DNA from: Desulfitobacterium hafniense DCB-2
GTDB lineage: Bacteria > Bacillota > Desulfitobacteriia > Desulfitobacteriales > Desulfitobacteriaceae
Assembly: GCF_000021925.1 (NCBI RefSeq)
Contig: NC_011830.1
Location: 3,073,001 to 3,137,000 of the forward strand
Direction of reading: 5' to 3'
Length of the DNA: 64,000 bases
This document shows, in pieces, positions 34,812 through 43,846 of the stretch (within the stretch, counting starts at the first letter, position 1; each line of letters begins with the position of its first letter). The notes below the pieces were generated by a model. The model worked only from the letters and a program-made list of their open reading frames with translations. It was not told where the DNA came from and did not search any database. The position numbers and the translations under genes are program-made.

Positions 34812-35813
34812 CTACTTTTTCGGGTTGGAGTCAGTGTTGGAGTTGCTGGAACGAGCAATGTTATCCCGCATACTCGTATCAGCCATAATGTTTTGCATAG
34901 TGTAATAATCCATAACTCCCAGTTTGCCTTCTTTTAATGCTTCCGCTAAAGCTCTGGGCACTTCGGATTCAGCTTCAACAACTTTGGCACGCATTTCCTG
35001 AACATAGGCAATCATTTCCTGTTCTTTGGCTACCGCCATAGCACGGCGCTCTTCAGCTTTGGCCTGGGCAATGCGTTTATCTGCCTCCGCTTGGTCTGTT
35101 TGCAGTTGGGCACCGATATTCTTACCCACATCCACATCGGCAATATCAATGGAGAGAATCTCAAAGGCCGTTCCTGAGTCTAAGCCTTTAGCCAAAACCG
35201 TACGGGATACCATGTCCGGGTTTTCCAGGACTTTCTCATGAGACAGGGATGAACCAATACTGGTGACAATACCTTCTCCGACACGGGCGATAATGGTTTC
35301 CTCTCCTGCCCCACCGACGAGACGATCGATATTGGCACGCACAGTTACCCGGGCTTTGACACGAAGCTCAATTCCATTCTTAGCCACAGCGGAGACAACG
35401 GGCGTTTCAATGACTTTCGGATTAACGGACATTTGCACCGCTTCCAATACATCACGGCCCGCCAAATCGATAGCGGCTGCTCTTTCAAATTGAAGAGGAA
35501 TGGCTGCACGTTCTGCTGCAATCAAAGCATTGACGACTCTGTCTACATTACCGCCGGCCAGATAATGGGCTTCCAGCTGGGCCGTAGTCACACGTAAGCC
35601 CGCTTTATGAGCTTTAATCAAAGGATTGACGATCCGGGAAGGTGTAACACGTCTTAACCGCATTCCAACCAAGGTAAAAATCCCTACATTAACACCTGCA
35701 GCCAAAGCTGAGATCCAGAGACCTACCGGAATAAATGTAAATACAACACTGATGAGAATTAAAGCTAACGCTAAAAGAATAATTGGCATTAAAACTTCGA
35801 TTGGCATATTCAT
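34812..35813 (-). CDS. floA: Flotillin-like protein FloA
   Basis: 333 residues, the length of B. subtilis FloA/YqfA. An N-terminal hairpin of hydrophobic helices, then the family core KAHKAGLRVTTAQLEAHYLA, VNALIAAERAAIPL and the SPFH part with RVGEGIVTSIGSS. An alanine- and glutamate-rich coiled coil (QAKAEERRAMAVAKEQEM) follows. It builds membrane microdomains. A weak gap of 16 bases separates the GGAGGTGG site and the ATG, and a small GAGCCC/GGGC hairpin may bring them closer. Confidence 0.92.
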   Translation of the reverse strand: MNMPIEVLMPIILLALALILISVVFTFIPVGLWISALAAGVNVGIFTLVGMRLRRVTPSRIVNPLIKAHKAGLRVTTAQLEAHYLAGGNVDRVVNALIAAERAAIPLQFERAAAIDLAGRDVLEAVQMSVNPKVIETPVVSAVAKNGIELRVKARVTVRANIDRLVGGAGEETIIARVGEGIVTSIGSSLSHEKVLENPDMVSRTVLAKGLDSGTAFEILSIDIADVDVGKNIGAQLQTDQAEADKRIAQAKAEERRAMAVAKEQEMIAYVQEMRAKVVEAESEVPRALAEALKEGKLGVMDYYTMQNIMADTSMRDNIARSSNSNTDSNPKK

Positions 35814-35852
35814 TCGCCCAAAAAGGGCTCCACCTCCATTTATTATAATCTA

Positions 35853-36329
35853 CTAAGACATTTGCCGGACCACAACCCGTGTCCCTTCTACAGCAATAAC
35901 CTTGACACGGCTGTGAGTGTCGATGAAACCTCCTTCCGTAACAACATCCAATCTCTTGCCGTCAAAATCCGCTGTTCCGGCTGGACGCAAAGGGCTGATA
36001 GCCACTCCTTCGCAACCGACATAACTCTCCAGATCCACGGTGGGGGCAACATAACCTTCTCGATTGGATTGCTTGGCATTTAAGGAAAACCTCTGCCAGA
36101 ACCGCCGGGTGCGGGGAAAGCGAAAACTCAAAGCCACAAGGATTCCCAGGATGAGCAGCATTGTGCAGACGTAGGCTACTCCATGCAAAGCCGATTCTGC
36201 CGTCAGGAAAATTCCTGCCGATAAAAGCACCAGTCCTGCTATGCCCAGAATTCCACCAGGAATAAAAATCTCCAAAAACAAAAAAGATAAACCTAAAATA
36301 ACCAGCGCCACAACTCCACCTGTCACCAT
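35853..36329 (-). CDS. NfeD-like membrane protein
   Basis: 158 residues: three to four helices in the first 75 residues with GGILGIAGLVLL, and a C-terminal OB fold with YVGCEGVAISPLRPAGTADF followed by GKRLDVVTEGGFI. This is the short NfeD type (no serine protease domain) that partners flotillins, as YqeZ/YuaF do. It is 39 bases upstream of floA and co-transcribed. Confidence 0.9.
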   Translation of the reverse strand: MVTGGVVALVILGLSFLFLEIFIPGGILGIAGLVLLSAGIFLTAESALHGVAYVCTMLLILGILVALSFRFPRTRRFWQRFSLNAKQSNREGYVAPTVDLESYVGCEGVAISPLRPAGTADFDGKRLDVVTEGGFIDTHSRVKVIAVEGTRVVVRQMS

Positions 36330-36375
36330 AAATTCTTCCCTCCTCTCATCTTATCCATGTATCTATGCTTGTTTA

Positions 36376-36963
36376 TCAGGACTCTTCTCCTGGAGTGCCG
36401 GCCCGGGAAATATTCTTCAGCCATTGCTGAGCTATCTGTTTATAGAGGTTTGCCCTGGCCAAAAGATCTAAAATAACCAGAGTCGCTGCTACTTTGTCTT
36501 TGTCATCTTCGCTAAGATCTTCACCAGCAAGAATCTGATTGACTTCCTTAGGCAATTGCTCAAGAGAGGTGACCCAATCCTTTTGCGAGAGATCAAAGAT
36601 CTCGCTGTAATACCTATAGAGCTTGGCGGGATTAATACGATCATCGCTGTTATCTTCAAGATTCAAGTTGACAAAGCTCAATAATTGGGATGCTTCTTCA
36701 AGGGATAGAATATTTCTTAAATCGTTGATCAGAAGAATATTGGCAACCTGCTCCCGGGTATATTTCTTCTTCTGTGGATTAGGCAGGTACTTCCTCTTCA
36801 CCCAATTCTGGATATGGGTGTTATTAATATCATTCTGGGCAACCCGGTGTGCCACTTCCACTACCTGAGAAAGCATCATCGAATCCAGTTCCAGATAAGG
36901 CAAAGCTTTCTTTTTCGGTTCAAAATGATTGGCTATTTCCATAATCTCCTTAAGATGATTCAT
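36376..36963 (-). CDS. DUF1836 family protein
   Basis: 195 residues. DUF1836 pattern: ELDSMMLSQVVEVAHRVAQ, then NTHIQNWVKRKYLPNPQKKK and YTREQVANILLINDLRNILSL. The middle looks like a MerR-type winged helix, so DNA binding is likely. Targets unknown. It starts 46 bases before nfeD but has its own AAAGGAGG site. Confidence 0.82.
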   Translation of the reverse strand: MNHLKEIMEIANHFEPKKKALPYLELDSMMLSQVVEVAHRVAQNDINNTHIQNWVKRKYLPNPQKKKYTREQVANILLINDLRNILSLEEASQLLSFVNLNLEDNSDDRINPAKLYRYYSEIFDLSQKDWVTSLEQLPKEVNQILAGEDLSEDDKDKVAATLVILDLLARANLYKQIAQQWLKNISRAGTPGEES

Positions 36964-37183
36964 AAATTGATCACCTCCTTTTCTATATTTACCTTCAACA
37001 ATCCTGTCCAGCGCTGCCAGTGCCAGGGCAAGACAACTACACTATCAATATTAACTCATTTAACTATTATGTTTAACTCATTTAGCAATCTCATTAACTA
37101 TATTATAAGTTCATTATGACCATATGTCAATAGTCTTTCGAACTCTTTTCGGAATAATTTTCTTCACCTTCACCGGCTTTGAG

Positions 37184-37213
37184 TTCACTTCCTTAAGGAG
37201 GATATGCTATAAT
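37184..37213 (+). promoter_or_regulatory. Sigma-A promoter of the aminopeptidase gene
   Basis: TTCACT (37184-37189), 18-base spacer, TATAAT (37208-37213). The -35 box is weak (4 of 6). It is 52 bases before the start codon. Confidence 0.55.
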
Positions 37214-37264
37214 CTTTCATTAGAGGTAATTTATGTCCACGAAATTGGAAAGGAGCCAACCAGC

Positions 37265-38494
37265 ATGAATAAACAATTTCTCGATAAATACGCACGCCTT
37301 GTCGTTAAAACCGGTATCAATCTCCAACCTAAGCAAATTCTGGTGATTAAGTCGCCTATTGAATGCGCCGAATTCACCCGCAAGATCTCTGAGATCGCTT
37401 TTCAGGAAGGTGCGAAAGATGTCGTCATTTTTTGGGGAGATGAGCTCACCTCCAAAATTCGCTATCTCCATGGTCCGGAGGAAATCTTCGATGAATTCCC
37501 CGCATGGCAGAAAGCTTTCTTCGTCGACTATGCCCGGCAAGGGGCAGCTTTCCTGAGTATCGCGGCCTCCGATCCGGAACTTATGAAGGAAGTTGATCCC
37601 GAACGTATGGTGAGAGCGCAGCGAGCTCACTCCATCGCTTTAAAGGAACACCGGGAGCGCCTCATGAGCAATCAGAACTCCTGGTGCGTGGTTTCCGTAC
37701 CTACCCAGGCCTGGGCCCAAAAGGTCTTCCCCGCTGCCGGCCCGGAAGCAGCCGTGGAAAAGCTTTGGGAGGCCATCTTTGCATCCGTTCGGGCCGATCA
37801 GGACGACCCTGTCCAAGCCTGGGATAAGCACAAAGCAAACCTTAAACGGAGTATGGATTTTATGAATACCCATCGTTTCCGCACCCTGCATTTCAAAAAT
37901 TCTTTAGGTACGGATTTGTGGGTTGAGCTGCCGGAAGACCATCTTTGGCTTGCCGGTGCAGAGCACACAGCAGAAGGCCTTGAATTTATTGCCAACATGC
38001 CCACGGAGGAAGTATTTACCCTTCCCAAAAAGACCGGGGTCAACGGCAAGGCCGTCAGCTCTATGCCCTTAAATCATAACGGCAACCTCATCAAGAATTT
38101 TACCCTGACCTTTAAAGATGGCCGGGTCATTGATTACAGTGCCGAAGAAGGATTAGAAAGCTTAAAAGGCCTCATCACCACGGATGAGGGATCTCATTAT
38201 CTTGGTGAAGTTGCTCTGGTACCTTACGATTCCCCTATTTCCAATGCCAAGATCCTCTTCTACAATACCCTGTTTGATGAAAATGCCGCTTGCCACTTAG
38301 CTCTGGGCAAAGCTTATGCCGTCACTCTGAAAAACGGAGATAAGTTAAGCGAAAAAGAATTAGAGGAAGCCGGAGTCAATGATTCTTTGCTTCATGAAGA
38401 TTTTATGATCGGTACAGCCGATCTGAACATCACCGGAGTTACCGCCGAGGGTCAGGAGATTCCCATCTTTATTCAGGGGAACTTTGCCTTTTAA
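37265..38494 (+). CDS. M29 family aminopeptidase
   Basis: 409 residues from the ATG at 37265 behind AAAGGAG; the longer reading from 37124 would cross the promoter. Family landmarks: YARLVVKTGINLQPKQ at the start, DHLWLAGAEHTAEGLEF-type middle with NMPTEEVFTLPKK, and FDENAACHLALGKAY near the end, which carry the metal ligands Glu and His. It removes N-terminal residues from peptides (AmpS/PepS type). Confidence 0.92.
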   Translation: MNKQFLDKYARLVVKTGINLQPKQILVIKSPIECAEFTRKISEIAFQEGAKDVVIFWGDELTSKIRYLHGPEEIFDEFPAWQKAFFVDYARQGAAFLSIAASDPELMKEVDPERMVRAQRAHSIALKEHRERLMSNQNSWCVVSVPTQAWAQKVFPAAGPEAAVEKLWEAIFASVRADQDDPVQAWDKHKANLKRSMDFMNTHRFRTLHFKNSLGTDLWVELPEDHLWLAGAEHTAEGLEFIANMPTEEVFTLPKKTGVNGKAVSSMPLNHNGNLIKNFTLTFKDGRVIDYSAEEGLESLKGLITTDEGSHYLGEVALVPYDSPISNAKILFYNTLFDENAACHLALGKAYAVTLKNGDKLSEKELEEAGVNDSLLHEDFMIGTADLNITGVTAEGQEIPIFIQGNFAF

Positions 38495-38544
38495 TCACTG
38501 AAAAAAGTCTCGTTCAATTAAAACATGTTAAGGAGGCGCTTCCC

Positions 38545-39381
38545 ATTATCCAGGTCGGTAAAATCAATCAGCTCAATGTAGCTAACCTTGCCTCTTTTGG
38601 GGTCTATCTCGATGCCGGGACAGGTAACCGCAAAGATAATGTTCTGCTGCCGGGAAATGAATGCCCTGACGACATCAAAGAAGGGGATAATTTAGAGGTA
38701 TTCATTTACCATGATTCGGAAGACCGCTTGATCGCTACACGCCAAAAGCCCTTAGCCCAAGCGGGAGAACTTGCCTATCTCAACGTTACCGCCAAGACAA
38801 AATTTGGCGCTTTCCTGGACTTTGGCCTGGAACGAGGTCTCTTTCTGCCCTTCCGGGAACAAAAATACCCTATAGAAGTGGATAAAAGTTATCTTGTTTA
38901 CCTTTATTTAGATAAAAGCGGACGCTTATCTTCCACAACGGATATCACTGACTTTCTCAGCTCCGCTTCTCCTTATCAAAAAAGCGACTCCGTTACAGGA
39001 ACCGTCTACCAGATTCATCCCGACATCGGCGTTTTTGTAGCAGTGGATAATCAATACCTGGGCCTGATTCCCCGTACGGAAAATTATTCAGATCTCAAAT
39101 GGGGGGACCGGGTCCAGGCTCGTGTGATTCGAGTCCGGGACGACGGAAAACTGGACCTTTCTTCCCGCAATCTCTCCCACCAACAGATGAACGTGGATGC
39201 CGAGCTTCTCATCAACGCCATGAATGCCCACGGCGGAATACTTCCCCTCAATGAAAAAGCCAGCCCCGAGGAGATCGAAAAAGTTTTTCACCTGAGCAAA
39301 GCCGCCTTTAAACGGGCAGTGGGAACCCTGCTCAAGAGCGGGCGCATCAAAAAGCATGGTGATGAGCTCCGGCTTCCCTGA
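38545..39381 (+). CDS. cvfB: CvfB-type S1-domain RNA-binding protein, probable ATT start
   Basis: 278 residues. Three S1-like modules are visible (IIQVGKINQLNVANLASFGV, AYLNVTAKTKFGAFLDFGLE, VTGTVYQIHPDIGVFVAVDN) plus a C-terminal winged helix (IEKVFHLSKAAFKRAVGTLL). The first module aligns with the family N-terminus (M-I-x-[IV]-G-K) only if translation starts at ATT 38545, which is 8 bases after AAGGAGG. No ATG, GTG or TTG lies in frame upstream; the next usable codon is a TTG at 38728 that would delete the first module and has no ribosome site. It follows the aminopeptidase by 50 bases. Confidence 0.85.
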   Translation: MIQVGKINQLNVANLASFGVYLDAGTGNRKDNVLLPGNECPDDIKEGDNLEVFIYHDSEDRLIATRQKPLAQAGELAYLNVTAKTKFGAFLDFGLERGLFLPFREQKYPIEVDKSYLVYLYLDKSGRLSSTTDITDFLSSASPYQKSDSVTGTVYQIHPDIGVFVAVDNQYLGLIPRTENYSDLKWGDRVQARVIRVRDDGKLDLSSRNLSHQQMNVDAELLINAMNAHGGILPLNEKASPEEIEKVFHLSKAAFKRAVGTLLKSGRIKKHGDELRLP

Positions 39382-39410
39382 GCTATGAGCTTTAGATAGC
39401 CAAAACAAAC

Positions 39411-39451
39411 AACGGCAGACGCCTGTCCCTTAGAGGATGGTATCTGCCGTT
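39411..39451 (+). terminator. Terminator after cvfB
   Basis: AACGGCAGA and TCTGCCGTT arms enclose 23 bases, followed by TCTCTT. Moderate strength. Confidence 0.6.
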
Positions 39452-39472
39452 CTCTTATGTCAAAAGCTGGCC

Positions 39473-39524
39473 TCCAGGATTTTGTTTACACTGATCGCTC
39501 AATAAGCTGCGCGGACAAAACTAA
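39473..39524 (+). repeat. Intergenic repeat family, partial copy A
   Basis: The 52 bases from TCCAGGATTTTG to GGACAAAACTAA match 47466-47519 with about five differences. The far end of the element is missing here. Confidence 0.75.
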
Positions 39525-39580
39525 AAGGACCCGCAAAGCTACGCCCCCAGCAGAGCCGCCTTTTCATCCTCTGCCGCTCC

Positions 39581-40825
39581 TTAAATCAAATGAACAACCG
39601 CCATAAAGGTCAAAATCATCACTTCCAGCAAAAGCACCGGCTTTAAAATCTTAAAAAGATCGGCTTTGAAATACTCCGCGGTGACAATCAGACAGAGATG
39701 GGCCGGTGACAGCATAGCTCCGGCAATCGCCATGATATAAGCGACTGTAGCCGTCTCCAGATTTCCGGGGTAAAACGCCGAAAGGATGGGGAAAATAACG
39801 GCCACCGCTCCCTGAGGGGAACCGGTGAGCAAGGCTACGATCAAAGATCCCAGACCCAGCATGACGACAACCGGAATATTTGTCCCCTGAAAAAAGGCAA
39901 TAAGCTCCTGGACGATTCCGGATACCGTTAAGACATGTTGGAAAAACAAAATGCCCAAAATACCCCAAAGAATCTTCTTTTCAAAGGCTTCCCGAAGCAT
40001 GGTGACAAGCTGCTGCCTGGTAAAGCCCAGGATGATCACCATACCTGACACGACTATGCCCATGGAAAGAGCGGCACTTAAATCAAAGGCAACCACTAAG
40101 ATAATATTTACCAGGATGGGACCTACTCCAAGCAGAAAATAATGGAACGGACTCCTGATCTTTAAAGAATCGGCCTGATTTTTGCCGCAATCTAGATCCT
40201 TGACTGAATCATTTTGGACAGCAGGCCCACTCTGAAACCCTTTGCCCGTCAGAATAAATACCACCCCAAGGAGTAAGGCAAGCAGAGTATAGCCGATCAT
40301 ATCGGCCACAAAGGTGCCTAAAGGTATGCCTGTAATTTGGCTTGCCAGGAGAACTCCCGGAATAATCGGGTTGCCATACTCCCAAATATGACGAAACCAA
40401 TAATTGATTGCGCCTTTTTTCTCAGGAGACAGCGAAAATTTCTTGCTTGCCTGCTCTACCATGGGGGCTGAGAAGATCGCTCCTCCCAAAGAAGGAAGCA
40501 AGCCCAGGAAGGTGGGCATAAAGGCCAGCAGGACGCGGTCGCTGCGCAGCAAGGGTTTCATGGCGGCCATGAAGCCTTCGATAATGCCGGTGGTCCGCAA
40601 AAGGTGTTCCAGGCACATGACAAAATACATGGCAAAGACGACTTCCCAGGTGCCGACCTCCCGCAGGGTCGTCTGAATGGCGGCATCGGCTTTGCCTAAG
40701 GTTGGCGATGATATCAGGAATAAGACTATCGACCCGGCCAGCATGGCATGGCCGATTTGGACTTTTTTGCGCAGCAGCCAAACAACCATGGCTAATGTAA
40801 CACTAATTTTTGCTATGACAAACAC
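39581..40825 (-). CDS. DUF401 family membrane transporter-like protein
   Basis: 414 residues with about ten hydrophobic segments. DUF401 landmarks: FLGLLPSLGGAIFSAPMVE at about residue 110, INYWFRHIWEYGNPIIPG, and LLTGSPQGAVAVIFPIL plus AGAMLSPAHLCLIVTAEYF near the end. Resembles TRAP/DctM- or Dcu-like permeases; the substrate is unknown. GTG start, weak ribosome site. It follows the trk genes by 59 bases. Confidence 0.85.
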   Translation of the reverse strand: MFVIAKISVTLAMVVWLLRKKVQIGHAMLAGSIVLFLISSPTLGKADAAIQTTLREVGTWEVVFAMYFVMCLEHLLRTTGIIEGFMAAMKPLLRSDRVLLAFMPTFLGLLPSLGGAIFSAPMVEQASKKFSLSPEKKGAINYWFRHIWEYGNPIIPGVLLASQITGIPLGTFVADMIGYTLLALLLGVVFILTGKGFQSGPAVQNDSVKDLDCGKNQADSLKIRSPFHYFLLGVGPILVNIILVVAFDLSAALSMGIVVSGMVIILGFTRQQLVTMLREAFEKKILWGILGILFFQHVLTVSGIVQELIAFFQGTNIPVVVMLGLGSLIVALLTGSPQGAVAVIFPILSAFYPGNLETATVAYIMAIAGAMLSPAHLCLIVTAEYFKADLFKILKPVLLLEVMILTFMAVVHLI

Positions 40826-40884
40826 AGACTTCAGCGTCCCTTCTTTAGTACCTGTGACACTTAAACCACACCATCATGTTCAGT

Positions 40885-42342
40885 TTACCAGCCGCCTTTT
40901 GTTCTCCAAAACTCGGGACGCAATAAAATGAGCAAAGTAAATAACTCCAAACGGCCGAGCAGCATACAAAGTGACAATATAAATTTACCGAAGAGTGTGA
41001 TACCCGAATACGTTGTGGTCGGACCTACTAAGCCAAAACCGGGCCCCACATTGCCCAATGAAGCAGCTACCGCACTCATGGCGTCAAAAGGCTCAAGTCC
41101 TGTTCCTGCCATAACAATAGTGGCTAAGGCAAAAATCCCTACATAAAGGAAGAAAAACACACTGACCATATTAACAGCGACAGCATCCACAGCTCTCCCA
41201 TCCAGTTTGATGCTGGATACTGCACGGGGATGCAATCCGCGGGTTAATACGGCCCAAACATGCTTCGAAAGCAACATAATTCGGGATACTTTCATCCCTC
41301 CTGTAGTGGAACCGGCGCACCCGCCGACAAACATCAGCGCCAGGAGAGTTAACTTGGTAATGGCAGGCCACTGATTATAATCCGTAGAGGCGAAGCCCGT
41401 CCCCGTAACCAGCGAGACCACTTGAAACAAGGCATGCCGCACGGCATAATCAGGCGGTTTATCGTGAGTCAGCCATAATCCTCCCACAATCAGCAAGGTG
41501 CTGAACATGATAATCGAAAGATAAGTAATAAACTCCGTATTCTTAAACGGCTTAAAGCTCTTCTTCGTCCAAGCCTCCAAATAAATACGGAAATTCCCCC
41601 CGGCAATGATAATAAACAGGATCACCACAAGTTCAATCCCCAGGCTATTATAGTACATCATACTTGTATTTTTGGTGGAAAATCCCCCGGCAGAAATAGT
41701 GGAGAAACCATGGTTTATGGCATCAAACAGACTCATGCCCGCCAACATAAGCAGAGCAACAAGGATGACGGTAAAAAAGGCATAGATTTTCCAAATGGTA
41801 ATTGCTGTGTCGCGAATCCGGGGCATCGTACGCTTGCCCAACGGACCCGGCACTTCCGCATTGAATAAATGCACTGCACCAAAACCCGTACTGGGCAGCA
41901 AAATGATGAAGAGGACAATAATCCCTATTCCGCCCAGCCAATGGGTGATACTTCGCCAAAGCAGGATGGATAAGGGCAATGCCTCAACATCATCAATCAC
42001 ACTGGAACCCGTGGTTGTCAACCCGGAGACGGATTCAAACAGAGCATCGATATAAGTGGGCACACTATCCGAGATCCAAAAGGGCAAAGCCCCGAGCAAA
42101 GAGGTCAGAAGCCAGGCCCCGCCGACAATGACAAAGCTTTCTCTAATACTCATTTTTTCTTGGGTAGGTTTCCGAAAATAAACCATGGCAGCGCCCAGAC
42201 AAGCAGTAATCAAGAGGGTCAGTAAAAAAGCCCACGTGCTGTCTTCATTCTTAAATGCCGCCAGGACCAAAGGAACGAACATAGTCAAGGCATATCCCAT
42301 GAGAAGCCTGCCAACGATCCCTTGCACAAGCGAATAATTCAT
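40885..42342 (-). CDS. trkH: TrkH-type potassium uptake subunit, copy 1
   Basis: 485 residues with about ten helices. Selectivity-filter loops are visible: TTTGSSVIDDVEALP, STISAGGFSTKNTS, VTGTGFASTDYNQWP and AAVASLGNVGPGFG. It forms the K+ (or Na+) channel gated by TrkA. ATG behind GGGAG. It is the third gene of the trkA-trkH-trkH unit, 42 bases after its paralogue. Confidence 0.93.
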   Translation of the reverse strand: MNYSLVQGIVGRLLMGYALTMFVPLVLAAFKNEDSTWAFLLTLLITACLGAAMVYFRKPTQEKMSIRESFVIVGGAWLLTSLLGALPFWISDSVPTYIDALFESVSGLTTTGSSVIDDVEALPLSILLWRSITHWLGGIGIIVLFIILLPSTGFGAVHLFNAEVPGPLGKRTMPRIRDTAITIWKIYAFFTVILVALLMLAGMSLFDAINHGFSTISAGGFSTKNTSMMYYNSLGIELVVILFIIIAGGNFRIYLEAWTKKSFKPFKNTEFITYLSIIMFSTLLIVGGLWLTHDKPPDYAVRHALFQVVSLVTGTGFASTDYNQWPAITKLTLLALMFVGGCAGSTTGGMKVSRIMLLSKHVWAVLTRGLHPRAVSSIKLDGRAVDAVAVNMVSVFFFLYVGIFALATIVMAGTGLEPFDAMSAVAASLGNVGPGFGLVGPTTTYSGITLFGKFILSLCMLLGRLELFTLLILLRPEFWRTKGGW

Positions 42343-42384
42343 TCTGTTCTGCTCCCTCGCTTAAGACTCAAGAGGTCAAAACCT

Positions 42385-43845
42385 CTACCAAACCTTTCCC
42401 TTTCCCCAAAATTCAGGACGAAAGATAATGAGCAAAGTAAAAAACTCCAGGCGTCCCAACAGCATACACACTGTGAGTACGATCTTCCCTAAGAGGCTGA
42501 TACCGGCAAAGGTCGTAGTCGGTCCAACCGTTCCAAACCCCGGGCCCACATTTCCTAAAGTCGCAGCCACCGCACTCATGGCCTCGAAGGGCGATAATCC
42601 CGTGCTTGCCGCAACAATGATGCTTGCTCCGGTAAAGGTCACGATATAGAGAAAGAAAAAAATCCCCACCCGGCTTAGATTTTCCGTATCAATAACCTTA
42701 TCATCGAGTTTTATACTGGAGACAACCCGGGGATGGATCCCCCTCTTCAGCTCTGCCCAAGTGGCTTTAACCAAAAGAATAATGCGGGAAACCTTCATCC
42801 CTCCTGAGGTGGAGCCCGCACTCCCACCAATGAACATAAGGAGAAATAGGATGATTTTGGTCATAGAAGGCCACTGATCGAAATCCACGGAAGCATAACC
42901 TGTGGTTGTCATAATACTGGCTACTTGAAATAAGGCATGGCGAAAAGCATAGCCCGGCGAATTGCCGGCATTAGACCATAGGCTCCCGGCAATCAGCAAA
43001 GTGGCCGCTATAATAATCAACAGATAGACCATCAATTCTGTATTACGAAAGGCCTTCATAGTTTTCTTGCGCCAAACGGTCAAATAAATCACGAAATTTG
43101 CACCTGAAAAAATCATAAAAAAAGCAACGATCATTTCGATGGTCAAACTATTGTAATACATAATGCTGGTATTTTTAGTCGAAAAACCGCCCGTGGCAAT
43201 GGTTGCGAAGGCGTGATTCAGCGCGTCCAGGAAACTCATTCCAGCCATCCAGAGCAGCACAGCGCAGATCGCCGTAAAAATCAAATAGATCTTCCATAAA
43301 GCAGCCGCGGTATCACGAATACGCGGCATAACCCGGTCATTCGTGGGACCAGGAACTTCTGCGTTAAAAAGGAGAACCGATCCCATTCCGGTTTTCGGGA
43401 GCAATACAATAAAAAGAACGATGATTCCCAATCCACCGACCCAATGGGTTAAGCTCCGCCACAAAAGGATGGATTGAGGTAAAGCCTCCACATCACTGAT
43501 AACGCTGGCTCCGGTGGTCGTAAGACCTGATACCGTCTCAAACAGAGCATCAATATACGTGGGAACCACATCGGCAAACCAATAAGGCAGGGCTCCTGTG
43601 AAGGAGGCGAGAAGCCAAGCCCCGGTGACAGCTGCAAAGGCTTCCCGGACCCCAAATTTCATTTCGGTGAGCTTAAACCGCCTCATAAGAAAAAAACCTG
43701 GAATCCCGATAATTATTATTGAAAGTAAGAAGGAATAAACACTCCATTCCCCTAAAACAACGGCCAAGGTCAAAGGAATACACATGGCGCCTGCATAAAT
43801 AACCAGGAGCTTGCCAAGCAACCCCAGAATGACTGGAAGATTCAT
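42385..43845 (-). CDS. trkH: TrkH-type potassium uptake subunit, copy 2
   Basis: 486 residues from the ATG at 43845, one base after the trkA stop; an upstream extension of 22 residues overlaps trkA. Filter loops TTTGASVISDVEALP, ATIATGGFSTKNTS, MTTTGYASVDFDQWP and AAVAATLGNVGPGFG are intact. It is similar in length and loops to the next gene, but differs throughout, so the pair is an old duplication. Both probably use the single TrkA. Confidence 0.93.
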   Translation of the reverse strand: MNLPVILGLLGKLLVIYAGAMCIPLTLAVVLGEWSVYSFLLSIIIIGIPGFFLMRRFKLTEMKFGVREAFAAVTGAWLLASFTGALPYWFADVVPTYIDALFETVSGLTTTGASVISDVEALPQSILLWRSLTHWVGGLGIIVLFIVLLPKTGMGSVLLFNAEVPGPTNDRVMPRIRDTAAALWKIYLIFTAICAVLLWMAGMSFLDALNHAFATIATGGFSTKNTSIMYYNSLTIEMIVAFFMIFSGANFVIYLTVWRKKTMKAFRNTELMVYLLIIIAATLLIAGSLWSNAGNSPGYAFRHALFQVASIMTTTGYASVDFDQWPSMTKIILFLLMFIGGSAGSTSGGMKVSRIILLVKATWAELKRGIHPRVVSSIKLDDKVIDTENLSRVGIFFFLYIVTFTGASIIVAASTGLSPFEAMSAVAATLGNVGPGFGTVGPTTTFAGISLLGKIVLTVCMLLGRLEFFTLLIIFRPEFWGKGKVW

Positions 43846-43846
43846 C

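Noticed and set aside
40885..43845. Tandem trkH as an assembly or recent duplication artefact
   Set aside because: The two genes differ over their whole length, including loop residues.
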